Below, piece after piece: positions 11,217 to 21,990 of a DNA stretch of 64,000 nucleotides (positions are counted from its first letter, which is position 1; each line of letters starts with the position of its first letter). A program made the translations under genes and the position numbers. Below the pieces are notes generated by a model. That model had not been told where the DNA came from. It did no database searches and worked only from the letters and a program-made list of their open reading frames with translations. Source of the DNA: Melitaea cinxia (taxonomy: Eukaryota > Arthropoda > Insecta > Lepidoptera > Nymphalidae); contig NC_059414.1 in assembly GCF_905220565.1 (NCBI RefSeq), positions 11,158,001 to 11,222,000 on the forward strand, read 5' to 3'.

Positions 11217-11663
11217 TCCACGGAATCATTATTTTTTATTTTTTATTTAACTTCGATTGCCGACATGTTTATAAACCGACTGAATGATAACGTTTGTGGT
11301 ATTGTAGGACATAAAACGTATTCTGCCCGCCATGTTATTTTAGTTTTTGATATTTGATTAATTTGAAATATTATTTTAATTTACAATAATTAAGGAAGTA
11401 GTCGATGCTGTCATTTTAAAAGCCCAGTAAATATCGACGTCTATCAACTTAATCATTCAGAATGTACTTATGTATACTACCTTTTGATTATATTAAGAAT
11501 TAATGCTTTAATTTATTAATTTATCTTATTTTATGTAAGTAATAAAAACACACAAGACAAAATAATTTTAAATATTGAAGCAGTCTATATACAATTATAC
11601 ATGAATATATTTTATAGTATTCGAATTGTTTCGTAATTGCTATATTCAAAGCTGTCTTTCATC
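11217..11663. other. Intergenic, nothing recognised
   Basis: AT-rich gap between the Gr pseudogene and the mariner-type element. Confidence 0.5.
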
Positions 11664-12865
11664 TAGTCTGGCCATAAATACTGTTACATAAAAACTTTTA
11701 TTTTTTTTATTTTTTTAATTATTTTTGCCATTAGATTTTGCGCCATTCCACATATTTTTTCATGTTTACTATAAAATTACAATATGGAATGGGGTGTTAA
11801 AAAAAATAGGATTGCAGTGATCGCCTTGCACAAAGTGGGTAGTAAGTATATATTCCAGACACTTCAAAAGCTTGGTGTCAGCTGTATGTTCGTATATCTT
11901 ACTATCAACAGATACAGCAACACTTCGTCTGTCGAAGACCAGAAGAGATCGGGGCGGCTGCGTGTTGTTAGAACTACAAAGGCTGTTAATGCTGTTAAAG
12001 CCAGAATTCGTTGAAACCCCATTAGGAAGCAAAAAATCTTATCGCGAGAAGTAAAGATTCCCGCTAGGACTCTGTCGCGTATTATAAAACAAGACCTGAA
12101 GCTTGGTGCTTATCACCGATATACAGGACATGCCCTAAATCAATCTTTACAATTAAAGAGAGTGGATCGATCAAAACGCCTTCTGTCGCGATACTCAGGT
12201 GAAAGGCACAGAAATATCCTCTTTACCGATGAAAAAATTTTCACGATTGAAGAACACTACAATAAGCAAAATGATAAAGTGTACGGTTACAGTTCTAAAG
12301 AAGCTGCTCAAGTTGTCGGAAAGGTACAACGTGGTCATCATCTTGCGTCAGTGATGGTTTGGTGGGGCGTGTCTTATCAAGGAGTCACAAAACTACATTT
12401 TTGTGAAAAAGGAGTGAAAACTTCAGCCAAAGTGTATCAAGATACAGTCTTGGATCATGTTTTGAAATCTCTCAGCAATACAGTTTTTAAAAATATACCG
12501 AGGACTTTCCAGCAGGACTCTGCACCTTATAAGAGTTGCATACTGGCCCTCATCTAGCCCAGACCTCAACCCTTTAGACTTCAAATTGTGGTCAGTTTTC
12601 GACGACATGGCCTGCTCTAAACGACATGGCGACATTGAGTCTCTTAAAAAATCTTTGGAGAAAGCAGTGGCGAAATTTCCCTTGGAAACAGTGCGTAAAT
12701 CCATATATTTGTGGCCAAATAGATTAAAGGTCTGTAAAGGTGGCCATTTCGAATAGAATATTTTTTGCTTAGACGTTAATAAATATGTAAGTATAAATTT
12801 TAATAATATTACATTACTTCATTAAAAAAAATTGCATTTTCATTTGTAACAGAACTCTTGGACTA
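11664..12865 (+). mobile_element. Tc1/mariner-superfamily element, defective
   Basis: It is bounded by TA dinucleotides. The inverted ends are imperfect: TAGTCTGG... on the left and TAGTCCAAG... on the right, both followed at the same distance by GTTACA. It holds one damaged transposase gene (11784-12756). Confidence 0.75.
11784..12756 (+). pseudogene. Tc1/mariner transposase pseudogene
   Basis: The frame starts at the ATG at 11784 and is read in one frame through 12557, apart from a TGA at 12012-12014 in an Arg-rich stretch (probably an old CGA). An N-terminal helix-turn-helix region is followed by the catalytic motifs LFTDEKIF, MVWWGVS and FQQDSAP, then WPSSSPDLNPLDF in another frame. Family members have about 34-41 residues between the second and third catalytic Asp; here only about a dozen remain. 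A deletion with frameshift near 12530-12550 has therefore removed the segment just before the third Asp. The C-terminus ends GGHFE and a TAG at 12754-12756. The spacing of relatives suggests the DD37-41D group, but the deletion prevents a firm assignment. Confidence 0.8.
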
Positions 12866-12878
12866 GGTATATTTTAGA

Positions 12879-13218
12879 TCCCAGGCCCTTGGGGCCTAGG
12901 CCCAGACTTAGGTTTTGGGCCTAGGCCCCAAGGGGGGAGATGCCTGATCTCCTACTGGGCGCGTCGCCTCTAGGTAGCGGATGGGGGAACGCCACTCGCC
13001 TGGTTCCAGCGAATGGTAGGGGTCTTACTTAGGTCCTGGACCCGAGGACCAAAATCGGCGGACGGACGGGGCGGGTGGTTCGTTCGCCCGCCCTGTGGCG
13101 CGAAAGCGCGGTGTGGTGCTAAGGCTGCGGTGTGCTGGCCGGGTTTTACTGGCTCCCTGGAGTTTACTCGGTTGCTGGTGCAATCCAGCGTTGGAGGTTG
13201 GGCGGGCCTGACCCTTAT
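12879..13218 (+). other. GC-rich segment with an 18-bp perfect hairpin
   Basis: This segment is strikingly GC-rich in an AT-rich window, and it starts just after the mariner-type element and ends at a TA run. It opens with an inverted repeat: 12887-12904 pairs perfectly with 12916-12933 around an 11-nt loop. The rest includes GGGGAACGCCACTCGCC and GGACCCGAGGACC. It may be an untranslated or 5' part of a non-LTR retrotransposon; I could not identify it. Confidence 0.45.
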
Positions 13219-13294
13219 AATATATATATATATAATATAATATCAAATGGTAAATAAACGAATAAAACAACGCCATCTATCGAAACCCTAACGA

Positions 13295-13505
13295 CGCGTT
13301 GGCGCAACGGTCACAGCACTGGTTAGTGGCTGTTGCCTATACATGTTTGCCGTGGTCTAGTTGCTTGTGTAGTCCTAGTGGGTCTTCCCACCGTGTCTCG
13401 AAGAGCGCGTTAAGCCGTCGGTCCCGGTTTTTATCATGTACATCTGATAGCCATCGTTACTCATAGTAAGGAACATATCTGTCAACCCGCAGTGGAGCAG
13501 TTGAT
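13295..13505 (+). mobile_element. Family C SINE, internally deleted
   Basis: The head carries the A-box region (CGTTGGCGCAACGGTCACAG). The segment with the B box is missing: sequence jumps from GTGGCTGTTGC to CTATACATGTTTGCCG. The body continues to CAACCCGCAGTGGAGCAG and is then truncated. Confidence 0.8.
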
Positions 13506-13689
13506 GATCAGCGAAATGTTCAACTAGGTGATTATAAGGTTAAAAAAAGTAATCAAAAATTTAGTAACCTTCATCATTCATCATCATCATTTCAGCCTAT
13601 TACAGTACACAGTACCTTATTGAGTAGTACACACAACCTTAGTGAGTGAATAAAAGAAAAACGAAATAATTTTATTTTAATATCATTTA

Positions 13690-15602
13690 TTACACCGAAC
13701 TTGTAAATTGAGTGACCACAATTATGTATGTAACGCAAATGGTGACAATTTTTAACGGCAGAAGTGCATCCATGTAAAATATTCTCCAAATACTGTATTT
13801 CAAAGGACGTAGTTTGATGTAGTTCAAGGTCTTTTGAATTTGCGAAAGAAGTAATTTATCTAAAAGTAGAAAAAAATATATAAACACTATTTCATACTTC
13901 AAACTAAACAAAATTCTCAATATACGTTTATAAACTGAAAGATCAATGCAATGCCTAAATCACTTATGACAAAAATTTGAAATTATGAGGGTTAAATAGG
14001 GTTTGAAAAGGTGTATGGAAATCCGTCATTCAAGATATTCGAGACGTGATAATTTTCTCTTGAGCTGCTGACTAAAACGAGTAAATATATTTCAGTTATC
14101 ACTAAAAGATAAATAAAAGTTTTGAAAAAAAAAGAATATATTTGGTGCTAATATCTGGTTCAACTTCATATGAAGTTTGGGGGAATTAAATGAAGCATCA
14201 GTACCTGTTTGAACATAAGAAATTGACGTCAAAATAGAACGAATGTTCTCAACTTCATGTAGTATCATCTCAAATAAAAAAGCTGGGCAAGAGAACCAGG
14301 CGATAGTGTAAAACACAACAGTAAGAGTAGAAATAATCCTTAGTATCGCAAAATCCTAAAACAAATAATAATTGTGTTCCGATTTCAATTATATTGACAA
14401 GTAATACAACGTAGGTAGACGAAAAATTAGTCAAGTAAATACGCATTATCAAACATTACTCCAAAAGTTGTAAGCGTTGTAAACATCGGCTTTCGAATAA
14501 ATTAAAAATCATCAAAATCGGTACACACAGTAAAAAGTTATACGAATTTTCGAGTTTCCCTCGATTTATCTGGGATCCCATCATCGGATCCTGGTTTCTT
14601 TATCACGGTATCACACCAGGGATATCTCCTTTCTAACAAAAAAGAATTATAAAAATCGGTTCATAAACGACGAGGTTATCCCTGGACATACATAAAAAAT
14701 ATATATATATACGGTCGAATTGAGTAACCTCCCCCTTTTTTGAAGTTGGTTAAAAATTTGCTTTCACCAGATTTATATTTTTTTTATATATTACTTTTTC
14801 TTACCTTTTCTGTCATATATTTAAAAGTTTTGTAAGCGTAGAGTACAATTTTAGGTATAGAAATAACAACCGTAATAAATATCTGAAAATATACCAAAAA
14901 ATCAACTTAACGAAAGTCACTTAGTTATATCAACAAAAAAAAAACAATATTTACCCAACTTCCGATTTCAATATTTATTTTTCTGAAAATATCTAAAGTA
15001 TTATGATACACAGTTTCAATTTTTTTTATGACTTCTACTCTGGTTTTAATTTCTTCCTCTTGAGTAGCAGTGATAGTAAAATAGTTAACATCAATTTTCA
15101 TTCTGGCAGCTTTCATAATATGATATATTATATCAAAAACGATAACTTTCGATATATAACTACTGAACAAACTCATAAGAACAATTGACGGAAAAGGTGC
15201 ACGCCAGTCCGTAATCAATAAAAAGGTATATGTGAAAATTAGACGAATAAGAAATATCAAAGCAATCAGTAAGTATAAAATGTAACTAAACATGATGCGT
15301 TTTAAATTAAGTAGGTTATAAGTCTTTTCAATATAAACAGACATAATTTGTAAGTAATTTTCTTTAAGAACCAATGATAGTAAAATATTCGACGCTAAAT
15401 CAAGCATGCTAAACGTATTACTTTGCAAAATTTTCAAAGAAAATGGAAAAATACTTATATAAATAATAATACAGGAAGTCATAAACAAAAAACAATACAA
15501 ACGTAACATAAATTTAAGAGATTTAGAATATTCCAGTTCGTGGTAATAACCAAAAAGTAAACGGAGAATTATGATTCTTTTAAATAATCCTAATGATTTC
15601 AT
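13690..15602 (-). CDS. Gustatory receptor (Gr) family protein, complete four-exon gene
   Basis: Insect gustatory receptors are seven-transmembrane ligand-gated cation channels of taste neuron membranes; the ligand cannot be predicted. Exons on the minus strand: 15602-14955 (216 codons, ATG start), 14882-14805 (26 codons), 14355-14205 (50 codons plus one base) and 13859-13690 (ending TAA). All introns have GT donors and AG acceptors, with phases 0, 0 and 1. The predicted protein has about 348 residues, within the usual 350-450 range at its short end. Exon 1 is mostly hydrophobic helices with short basic loops (MKSLGLFKRIIILRLLFGYY start). Exon 3 contains the FYT...CPAFLFEM segment. Exon 4 holds LNYIKLRPLKYSIWRIF and the exact TYIIVVTQF signature of transmembrane segment 7. 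Intron 2 contains a family F element. The gene lies in tandem with two same-strand paralogues. The Gr family call is firm; orthology to a named receptor is not assigned. Confidence 0.88.
14385..14757 (-). mobile_element. Family F element inside a Gr intron
   Basis: A nearly full-length family F copy on the minus strand fills most of intron 2 of the Gr gene at 13690-15602. Its ends read CGATTTCAATTATATTGAC and CCCTTTTTTGAAGTTGGTT, degenerate versions of the family's inverted ends. Confidence 0.8.
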
Positions 15603-15954
15603 GATGTGAAGAATAAAATGTAGAAAACAAAATTGCCTTTCCAGTCGGGTTACGACGACCGTTTCAATGGAACGTCGAAGAATAACTATATTAAATGCTA
15701 TGGCGATACAAAAATAGAATTAGAATATTATAAAATCGTTATGTTTATCGATTTTAAATACTAATTTACTTATATTACAGTATTACAGTTGGTACGTGTA
15801 CCAATTACAAAAGTGTAATAAACAGTAAACAAGAGAGCACTTATTAATAATGTTGATAGTTCAAAAGAGATAATTTCATTGTTCAATTAACATAATCATT
15901 TTATTAACATACACAATTGAACTAATTGTATGTAATGTATAGTAGGCTAGAATA
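15603..15954. other. Upstream region of the Gr gene
   Basis: This is the 5' flank of the Gr gene starting at 15602. No TATA box, initiator or other promoter element could be singled out in the AT-rich sequence. Confidence 0.4.
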
Positions 15955-16035
15955 TGAGGATTGCGGAAAACCGGGATATCTGGCACGAACTTAGGGAGGC
16001 GTATATCCAGCTGTGGACCGCGATAGGCTGAGTGA
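15955..16035 (+). repeat. Family D repeat fragment
   Basis: It reads GAGGATTGCGGAAAACCGGG and ends CGATAGGCTGAG. The same short repeat occurs at 41030-41110. Its 3' end resembles that of family A. Confidence 0.65.
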
Positions 16036-16074
16036 GTATGTAATGTATATATAAAATATTGGTTTTCTATTGAC

Positions 16075-16202
16075 GATTCAGCCTGTAACATTCCACTGCT
16101 AGCCATAGGTCTCTTTCTCCAAGTAGGAGAAGGATCAGAGCTTAATCTACCACGCTGCTCCACTATGGGTTGGCGGAAACATGTACCCTACTATTAGTAA
16201 CG
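16075..16202 (-). mobile_element. Family C SINE, 3' part, minus strand
   Basis: It contains the reverse complements of the GGATATTACAGGCTG end, the CTCCTAC..GGGGAAAGAG block and the GGAGCAGCGTGGTGGATTAA block. It is 5'-truncated. Confidence 0.75.
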
Positions 16203-16224
16203 ATCGCTATTAGGTATCCATGTC

Positions 16225-16540
16225 CAATATCACAGTCCACTGCTGGACATAGGCCTTGACAAGTTCACGCCAAAAAATACGTGCACTCATGTATTTGCTC
16301 ATAGTGACCACGCTAGGAAGGCGGATTGGTGACCGCAGGGCTGGCTTTGTCGCACCGAATACACTGCTGCCCGTCTTCGGCCTGTGTATTTCAAAGCCAG
16401 CAATCGGATGGTTATTTCGCCATCGGTCGGCTTTTTAAGTTCCAAGGTGGTAGTGGAACTGTGTCCCTTAGTCGCCTCTTACGACACTCACGGGAAGATA
16501 GGGGGTGGCTATATTCTCTACTACTGTAGCCACACAGCGG
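16225..16540 (-). mobile_element. Family A retroposon, nearly full length, minus strand
   Basis: It runs from the antisense 3' end (CACAGTCCACTGCTGGACAT) through the GACCGCAGGGCTGGCTTTGT and AAGCCAGCAATCGGATGGTT blocks to the antisense 5' start (CTGTAGCCACACAGCGG). Confidence 0.85.
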
Positions 16541-17576
16541 CCTTATTATATGTATATTCAATGTTAATGAAAGAGAAAGACTATTTCAATTTCTAATTAT
16601 TTATTTATAAACCACGCTAGAAAGCTTAAAAAAAGTATGAGTGCATTACAAATCATATAATTTTATTATGGTATTAATTGAATTGCTACTTTTGTGTTGG
16701 TCTAAAAAGGTATTGTGATCCGGGCGCGAGTTAAGCTCGCTAAGCCACTGGTGCAAGGGTTTTATCAAAATAATATTTATAATACAACTGAGAACGAAAC
16801 GACAGTTCTTTTTTTCTAATTTTTTAGTATTTCATACAAATGAACGTTAATGGAATTATAATAAGTATTAAATATCTTAGTCTCAAAAAATAATCGAAGC
16901 TTATTTGATGAACTTTAGTATAATTTTAGCTTATAAACCTGGTCAGAACTGTTTTATGATGCCTCGACGCAGTTAATACAGACACTAGCTGGTGAGCTAT
17001 AGAGATCGTGGGTACAGCTCCCATATATGTCAAATTTCTGTGTAGCCGATACTACGTTTCTGGAATCCCGTCATAAAATGTTCTCTCTACTATGCGCAAT
17101 TAAGGTTGAATTGAGTATTTATTAACTAGTTTCTAGCTTAACGATTTCTTACTCCTAAAGCCTAATTATCTACTTTGAGAAGAAAATATCTAGTTGTTGC
17201 GGTCCAATACAGTTCCCAATATTATGAAATAACGGCCAAGTGACCTAAATTTGTGACTAATGAAGTAAACGTATTTTATTTAATTTTTTTTTTAATTTAA
17301 TGAAATCCACAAATTAATGAGTCTATTAAATATTATCAACCTTGACCATATCTTTAATCTCAACGATGTCAATTTGTCATTTTCAAACTAATATGGGTTG
17401 TGTTCACAGTAGGAAGAGATATTACTTAGGCCGTATTAGGTTGCAATATTTGGGCCTTACGAGGATAATTTTACGCGGATCCACTTAAAAACTAGTAACA
17501 TAACTTTAACGCAGTTACTGATACAATAATTATGACTTTAAAGGTGTTAAATACACAAAAAGTTTTTAAGATATGG
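16541..17576. other. Intergenic between the two intact Gr genes
   Basis: No shared repeat and no further Gr exon was seen between the upstream gene's stop codon at 17577 and the retroposon at 16540. Confidence 0.5.
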
Positions 17577-19521
17577 TTACATCAGTAAATTTGTTAACTG
17601 AGCTACTACAATTAAGTACATAATACATAAAGCTGTAAACTTCAATGGAAGGGAGGAATCCATAGGAAACATTCGTAAAATACTGCTTTTCAAGGGTCGT
17701 AGATTGATGTATTCCAAGGCATTTTGAATTTCCAGCTCTTCTTTTTCATCTAAAAAAAAATTGAAGTTAAAAACATTCTGATTCTTTCGTCACTAATGCA
17801 AACTTATATTTATTATTGCTATTTTTTAAACTATAGTAAGTACAATATTACCGGATTTTCCGAGATATCTGTCTCTTAAAATCTCTTTAATAATATCAAT
17901 TTCGTTTTTCGTCATCTCAAATAATATTATCGGTAAGCAGAGTAATGTCATTGTGTAAAATACAGAGGCTAAACTAGAATAAAACGGCGGCTCTGATGAA
18001 TCCTGAAAAAAAAAACATTTTTTTTATTATTTAACTAGGTCGGCAAAGAAACGTACGGCTTACCTGATTGTAAGCAATTAACATAGTCTATAGACACCTG
18101 CAACACCAAAAGCATTGCAAGTACGTTGTCGACCCTACCTCCTATTCCCCCCAGGAACTCTGGTCACCTTACTCACGAACAGAAACACAACACTGCTTGA
18201 AAGTAGTATTATTTAGCTGTGATAAGGTCGAGCCCAGTTGGGTTGCTCAATATTTTAAGCAGGAATTTTGAGTGGTACTGGATGACTGAATTCTTAAACT
18301 CTAAAACTTTCCCAGGAGCTCTGGTCACCTTACTCACACAAGGAACACAACATTACTTGAAAACAGAAGTTCGGCTGTGATCTTCTATAAGGTCGAGGTA
18401 CTTCTCTAGTCGAGTTGGTCCAGATTTTGAGCAGAATATATCCTGTTGTGCCCCACGTTAGTTAGAATTTTAATTAAATTATTCCTATTTTAATTATCTG
18501 ACAAAAAATTAACAGTACAGAGTTTATGTTATAAATAGTTATTAATTTTTTAAAGGATTTGATAAAAATAAACTAAATAATAACATCTAACTTAAACAAA
18601 TATGTGCAACTATTATCATATTTAATATTTTAGACACCTCAGAATTCATTGAAAAGCGACATTAAAAAAATATGCAAAAACACTTTAAAAGTATAACAAA
18701 TTACATTTTTTAGGATAGCTTTTATTCCCTTATAGGTATGTGCAATCAGTCTTGGAAAACACATCGTTACCAACACAAGCATCTGAAATTATATAGCGTT
18801 TTTATTTCAAGCATATTCCACCGAATAAAATATTTCAATGAAATGACATCATTACCCAAGACTGAATTTCTAAACACACACTATCGAAATAATCTAAAGT
18901 ATAACTATACGCGATAATGCACTTTTTTATATTATCAATTTTATAAATAACACTATCTTTTCCAATGACGTTAACAGTTGCGTATTTATATTCTATTTTA
19001 TTTCTAATGTGTTTTACAGTTTGATAAATGAAATCAAATATTAATAATTTTGACGTATACGTTATAAAGATGGAAATAATAACGAAAAGTAGTATAAAGA
19101 CAGCGAGATTATCAAACGAACAATTAAAAACTGAAACAACCTTTAATATATGAAAAAGAAATAGTGTTATTCGTACGAAATGAAAATTTCGAGATATCGT
19201 TAGATGCTGGAGATCTATCAATTTTCTTAATTTTTCAGTCAGAGAATAAGCTTTTTTCAAAGAATTGCCTTTGATGAAAATTGAAAGAAATGTGTATAAA
19301 ATAAATTCTGATATAGTAAAAACTAGATATGGCAAAAACACATGCTGAGCGAGCGGAGCATAGATTAAAAAGTACAATGTTATAGCCGTCACCAAAGAGA
19401 AACTATACAGATGAAACATAATTTTTTTAAATAAAGAACACTCTATGTCATGGTATTGACCGAAAATAAGATTCGTTTTTGTTAGGAAGCTTATAAAAGA
19501 TAGCGATTTGAAACGATACAT
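17577..19521 (-). CDS. Gustatory receptor (Gr) family protein, complete four-exon gene
   Basis: It is a paralogue of the Gr gene at 13690-15602 with an identical exon plan. Exons on the minus strand: 19521-18856 (222 codons), 18782-18705 (26 codons, MLVLVTMCFPRL start), 18002-17852 (50 codons plus one base) and 17749-17577 (ending TAA). Introns are GT-AG with phases 0, 0 and 1; intron 1 is only 73 bp. The predicted protein has about 355 residues with several hydrophobic helices. Exon 1 ends LEIQSW before the donor, as the paralogue ends EIGSW. Exon 3 has SVFYTMTLLCLPIILFEM. Exon 4 has LEYINLRPLKSSILRMF and a TM7 signature MYLIVVAQL, a degenerate form of TYhhhhhQF with Thr to Met and Phe to Leu. 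Intron 2 (702 bp) holds two family B copies. No frame damage is seen, so a working receptor is likely. The ligand is unknown; divergent receptors of this type are usually placed with bitter-type Grs, which is inference. Confidence 0.86.
18034..18278 (-). repeat. Family B repeat in a Gr intron
   Basis: A minus-strand family B copy in intron 2 of the Gr gene at 17577-19521. The reverse complement of the GCCGTACGCTTGTTTGCCGA end is slightly diverged here. Confidence 0.75.
18310..18472 (-). repeat. Second family B repeat in the same Gr intron
   Basis: A 3'-truncated minus-strand family B copy starts at the CCAGGAGCTCTGGTCACCTT block and ends near GCCCCACGTTAGTT. It lies about 30 bp from the first copy. 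The two differ in sequence, so they are probably independent insertions. Confidence 0.7.
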
Positions 19522-20638
19522 GTCAGTATTGTAAGTGTGATAATATACAACTGATTATTATTTCAACTATCGAAGAACTATTAGAGATTTAATAATAGTA
19601 AAATATTAGTTGTAGCGTTATTAAAACAAAGTAACATTCAAGCTTTGACTAATGATTGGGGGCTATGATAAAAAATTCATAAAGTAATGGAAAAAAATAA
19701 TATTGTAAAAGCTATAGACTACAATGCTTATGATTAATTTCTTTATAAATTTATTTGTTTTATATATGTATATGTATGTTAATATTTATTGTCGTATTCT
19801 ATTATCATAATTATTGAATTAACGATATACCTATATATTCTTAATGTCAATAATTAGGAAATGCTATATCAACCAATTATTGACCCTAAAACTTTATAAA
19901 AACAGTACATATAAATAGTATATATAAACAGTGCTATTAATATTAAATCAACATATAAAATAACGTAGTTTTTACGCCTCTTGAGAATTTTGTGTCTAAA
20001 CGGATTATAAGTTTTATGTTGCATAAAGTAATGGTTGCTATAAAGTCATGCCAGACCAATAATTGTGTCCATATACTTATGTCCTGTTCTATTAATTTTT
20101 TTTTGTAATAAAATTTATAATTTAGAATGATTTTTTAAGCTGGAAATAGAGATATTTTCTTGAAATTTGTTTATCAAAATACTACAATTAGAATTAAATG
20201 TTACTACGGCTTATATGTAGCGTAAGTTTTCTTTTTAATATTCTGTGACTACCAGTGGGGAACTATTGGTTGCTTTTTATTTCTATATAATTATGTACAT
20301 TGTATTTCTCAGCTGTTGTTCCTCCCAAAATAAATAAATAAATAAATAAATAAATAAACTTAAGACGACTAGATTTTTTTTTTAAATTTATCTGAAATCC
20401 CAGTCGTAGTTGCTGCAGTAAAGTATAACTTTAGAATCAGCGGGGAATCGTAGTAACTATTCATGACATAAATAAATATTATAAAGAATAAAATCGTTAA
20501 ATTACCTTTTAAATAAAAACCGTTACATCAAACAAATAGTTAAGTTATATGAGAGAGTTTTTGTTTTTTATATTGTAACAATTTGAAGTTTTGATAAGAA
20601 TTTGTGTACCGAAAAATATTTCACAATGTTACTTTTCT
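19522..20638. other. Upstream of the Gr cluster, nothing recognised
   Basis: AT-rich sequence with a (AAAT)n tract at about 20329-20359. No further Gr exon was seen. Confidence 0.5.
20329..20359 (+). repeat. (AAAT)n microsatellite
   Basis: About seven tandem AAAT-type units. Confidence 0.9.
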
Positions 20639-20659
20639 TAATGTTATAATATTACGTAT

Positions 20660-20890
20660 TATTTATTTTTGTGTTACCAACACATGAGGGAATTCTAAAT
20701 TTTTTTAATATTATCAAAAATCGACCGTTCCGCATTCGCTTAGAACCGAAAAATTATCATATCATAAATTTCGACCTAACGGATACATCGTTCCATAGCT
20801 TAATTGGCTAGAGCACCCGGTGAGTCGGAGATGCAGGTTCGATCCCGCTGGAACGGTCGATTTTTGATATGACATTATGTTATAATTGTG
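20660..20890 (+). mobile_element. Family T element: degenerate tRNA-like unit with inverted flanks
   Basis: The left part (about 20660-20731) matches, on the minus strand, the 3' flank of the array units at 36.7-39.3 kb: GTGTTACC, GGAATTCTAA, TATTATCAAAAATCGACCG and the acceptor-stem end GTTCC. It is joined directly to plus-strand 5' flank (CGCTTAGAACCG, TTATCATATC) and the tRNA-like body at 20789-20855. The head-to-head layout is like that of the large array, in one copy. Confidence 0.7.
20789..20855 (+). pseudogene. tRNA-like pseudogene (family T)
   Basis: It keeps a perfect 7-bp acceptor stem (CGTTCCA with TGGAACG), the D arm (GCTT...GAGC) and a B box (GGTTCGATCCC). It has lost about four nucleotides of the anticodon arm and one of the T stem, so it cannot form a normal tRNA. 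A T5 run follows directly. Confidence 0.65.
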
Positions 20891-21304
20891 TATTATATTT
20901 CAGAGAGGACCATAATTAGATGCCTCCTAAAAATGGTAATGCACTATTCACATTCTTACGTATCCCATCCAAGTATAATAAAATGTGGTGTGTCGGTGCA
21001 TGCACTGAACTTAGTTCCGCATATCTAACGATATCTCCTAAGTTTGTCTCAATTTGTTGAACTTGAAGCAATTTGTGCAAATTGGACTGTAAAGGAGTCG
21101 ACGTTATCGCGAAGAACTTCGAACGCTTAACTCTCAAATGGAATAGATCTCTAGAGAATTATTAGGATAATGAGAATTTAAATTACCGATGTAGGTATGT
21201 AATGTACGTATATATACATATAAACATAATTTCTACACGATGTAACAGTTTGCGTTTTCTGACAAAAAAGTCTTAAATTAAAAAAATAATTGTTTTATTT
21301 TTGT
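20891..21304. other. Intergenic, nothing recognised
   Basis: A 73-codon minus-strand frame (20916-21137) sits in slightly less AT-rich DNA, but no family or splice pattern was recognised. Confidence 0.4.
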
Positions 21305-21745
21305 AATTTTTAAACGACTTCAAAAAAGGAGGAGATTACTCAATTCGACCGTATTTATATATATGAATGTTCGGGGATAACTCCGTCGTTTGTGAACCGA
21401 TTTTGATAATTCTTTTTTTGTTGGAAGGAAGATATCCCTAGTTTGGTACCATGATAAGGAAACTAGGACCTAATGATGGGGCCTCCTGATGATGGGATCT
21501 TAGAGAAATCGAGGGAAACTCTCGAAAATCCGCATAACTTTTTACTGGGTGTACCGATTTTGTTGATTCTTAATTAAACGAAAGCCAATGTTTATCATGT
21601 GGTTACATTTAAATTTCATCGAGATCTGATTACAACTTTTGGAGTAATCTTTGATAATGTGTATTTACTCGACTATTTTTTCGTGTACCTACGTTGTATT
21701 ACTTGTCGATATAATTGAAGTCGGTTTTACTTCCTTTGCCTGCAA
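21305..21745 (+). mobile_element. Family F element, near full length
   Basis: It starts AAACGACTTCAAAAAAGGAG and ends ATTGAAGTCGGTTTT. Inside are CCGATTTTGATAATTC and ATCTTTGATAATGTGTATTT. It lacks coding capacity and is a non-autonomous inverted-repeat element. Confidence 0.8.
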
Positions 21746-21825
21746 ACACAATTATAGAAGTTTCATAACTTTACGTATTTTAATTTTATTTTATCAAATA
21801 TTATTATATCTATATTATAATTAAA

Positions 21826-21990
21826 AAGCTGAAGAGTTTGTATGTTTGTTTGTTTGATTGAACGTGCTAATCTCAGGTACTACTGGTCCGACTTGAAAAA
21901 TTCATTCGGCGTTAGATAGGCCATTAATTGAGAATATTTCAAAATCGGTTTTTTTTTTATTTTAAGATTCAGCTGAGTACTCTCCGTAAA
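21826..21990 (+). mobile_element. Helitron-like element, 5' fragment
   Basis: It reads AAAAAGCTGAAGAGTTTGTA then a TTTG-rich run and CTACTGGTCCGACTTGAAAA, the 5' text shared by many lepidopteran Helitron-like repeats. No CTAG 3' end follows. Confidence 0.55.

Noticed and set aside
13013..13240. 75-codon frame in the GC-rich segment, with an 83-codon frame on the other strand
   Set aside because: Frames open on both strands are expected in GC-rich DNA; the Gly/Arg/Trp-rich text has no recognisable domain.
20916..21137. 73-codon minus-strand frame as a possible exon
   Set aside because: No family resemblance and no convincing acceptor or donor; noted only as part of the intergenic entry.
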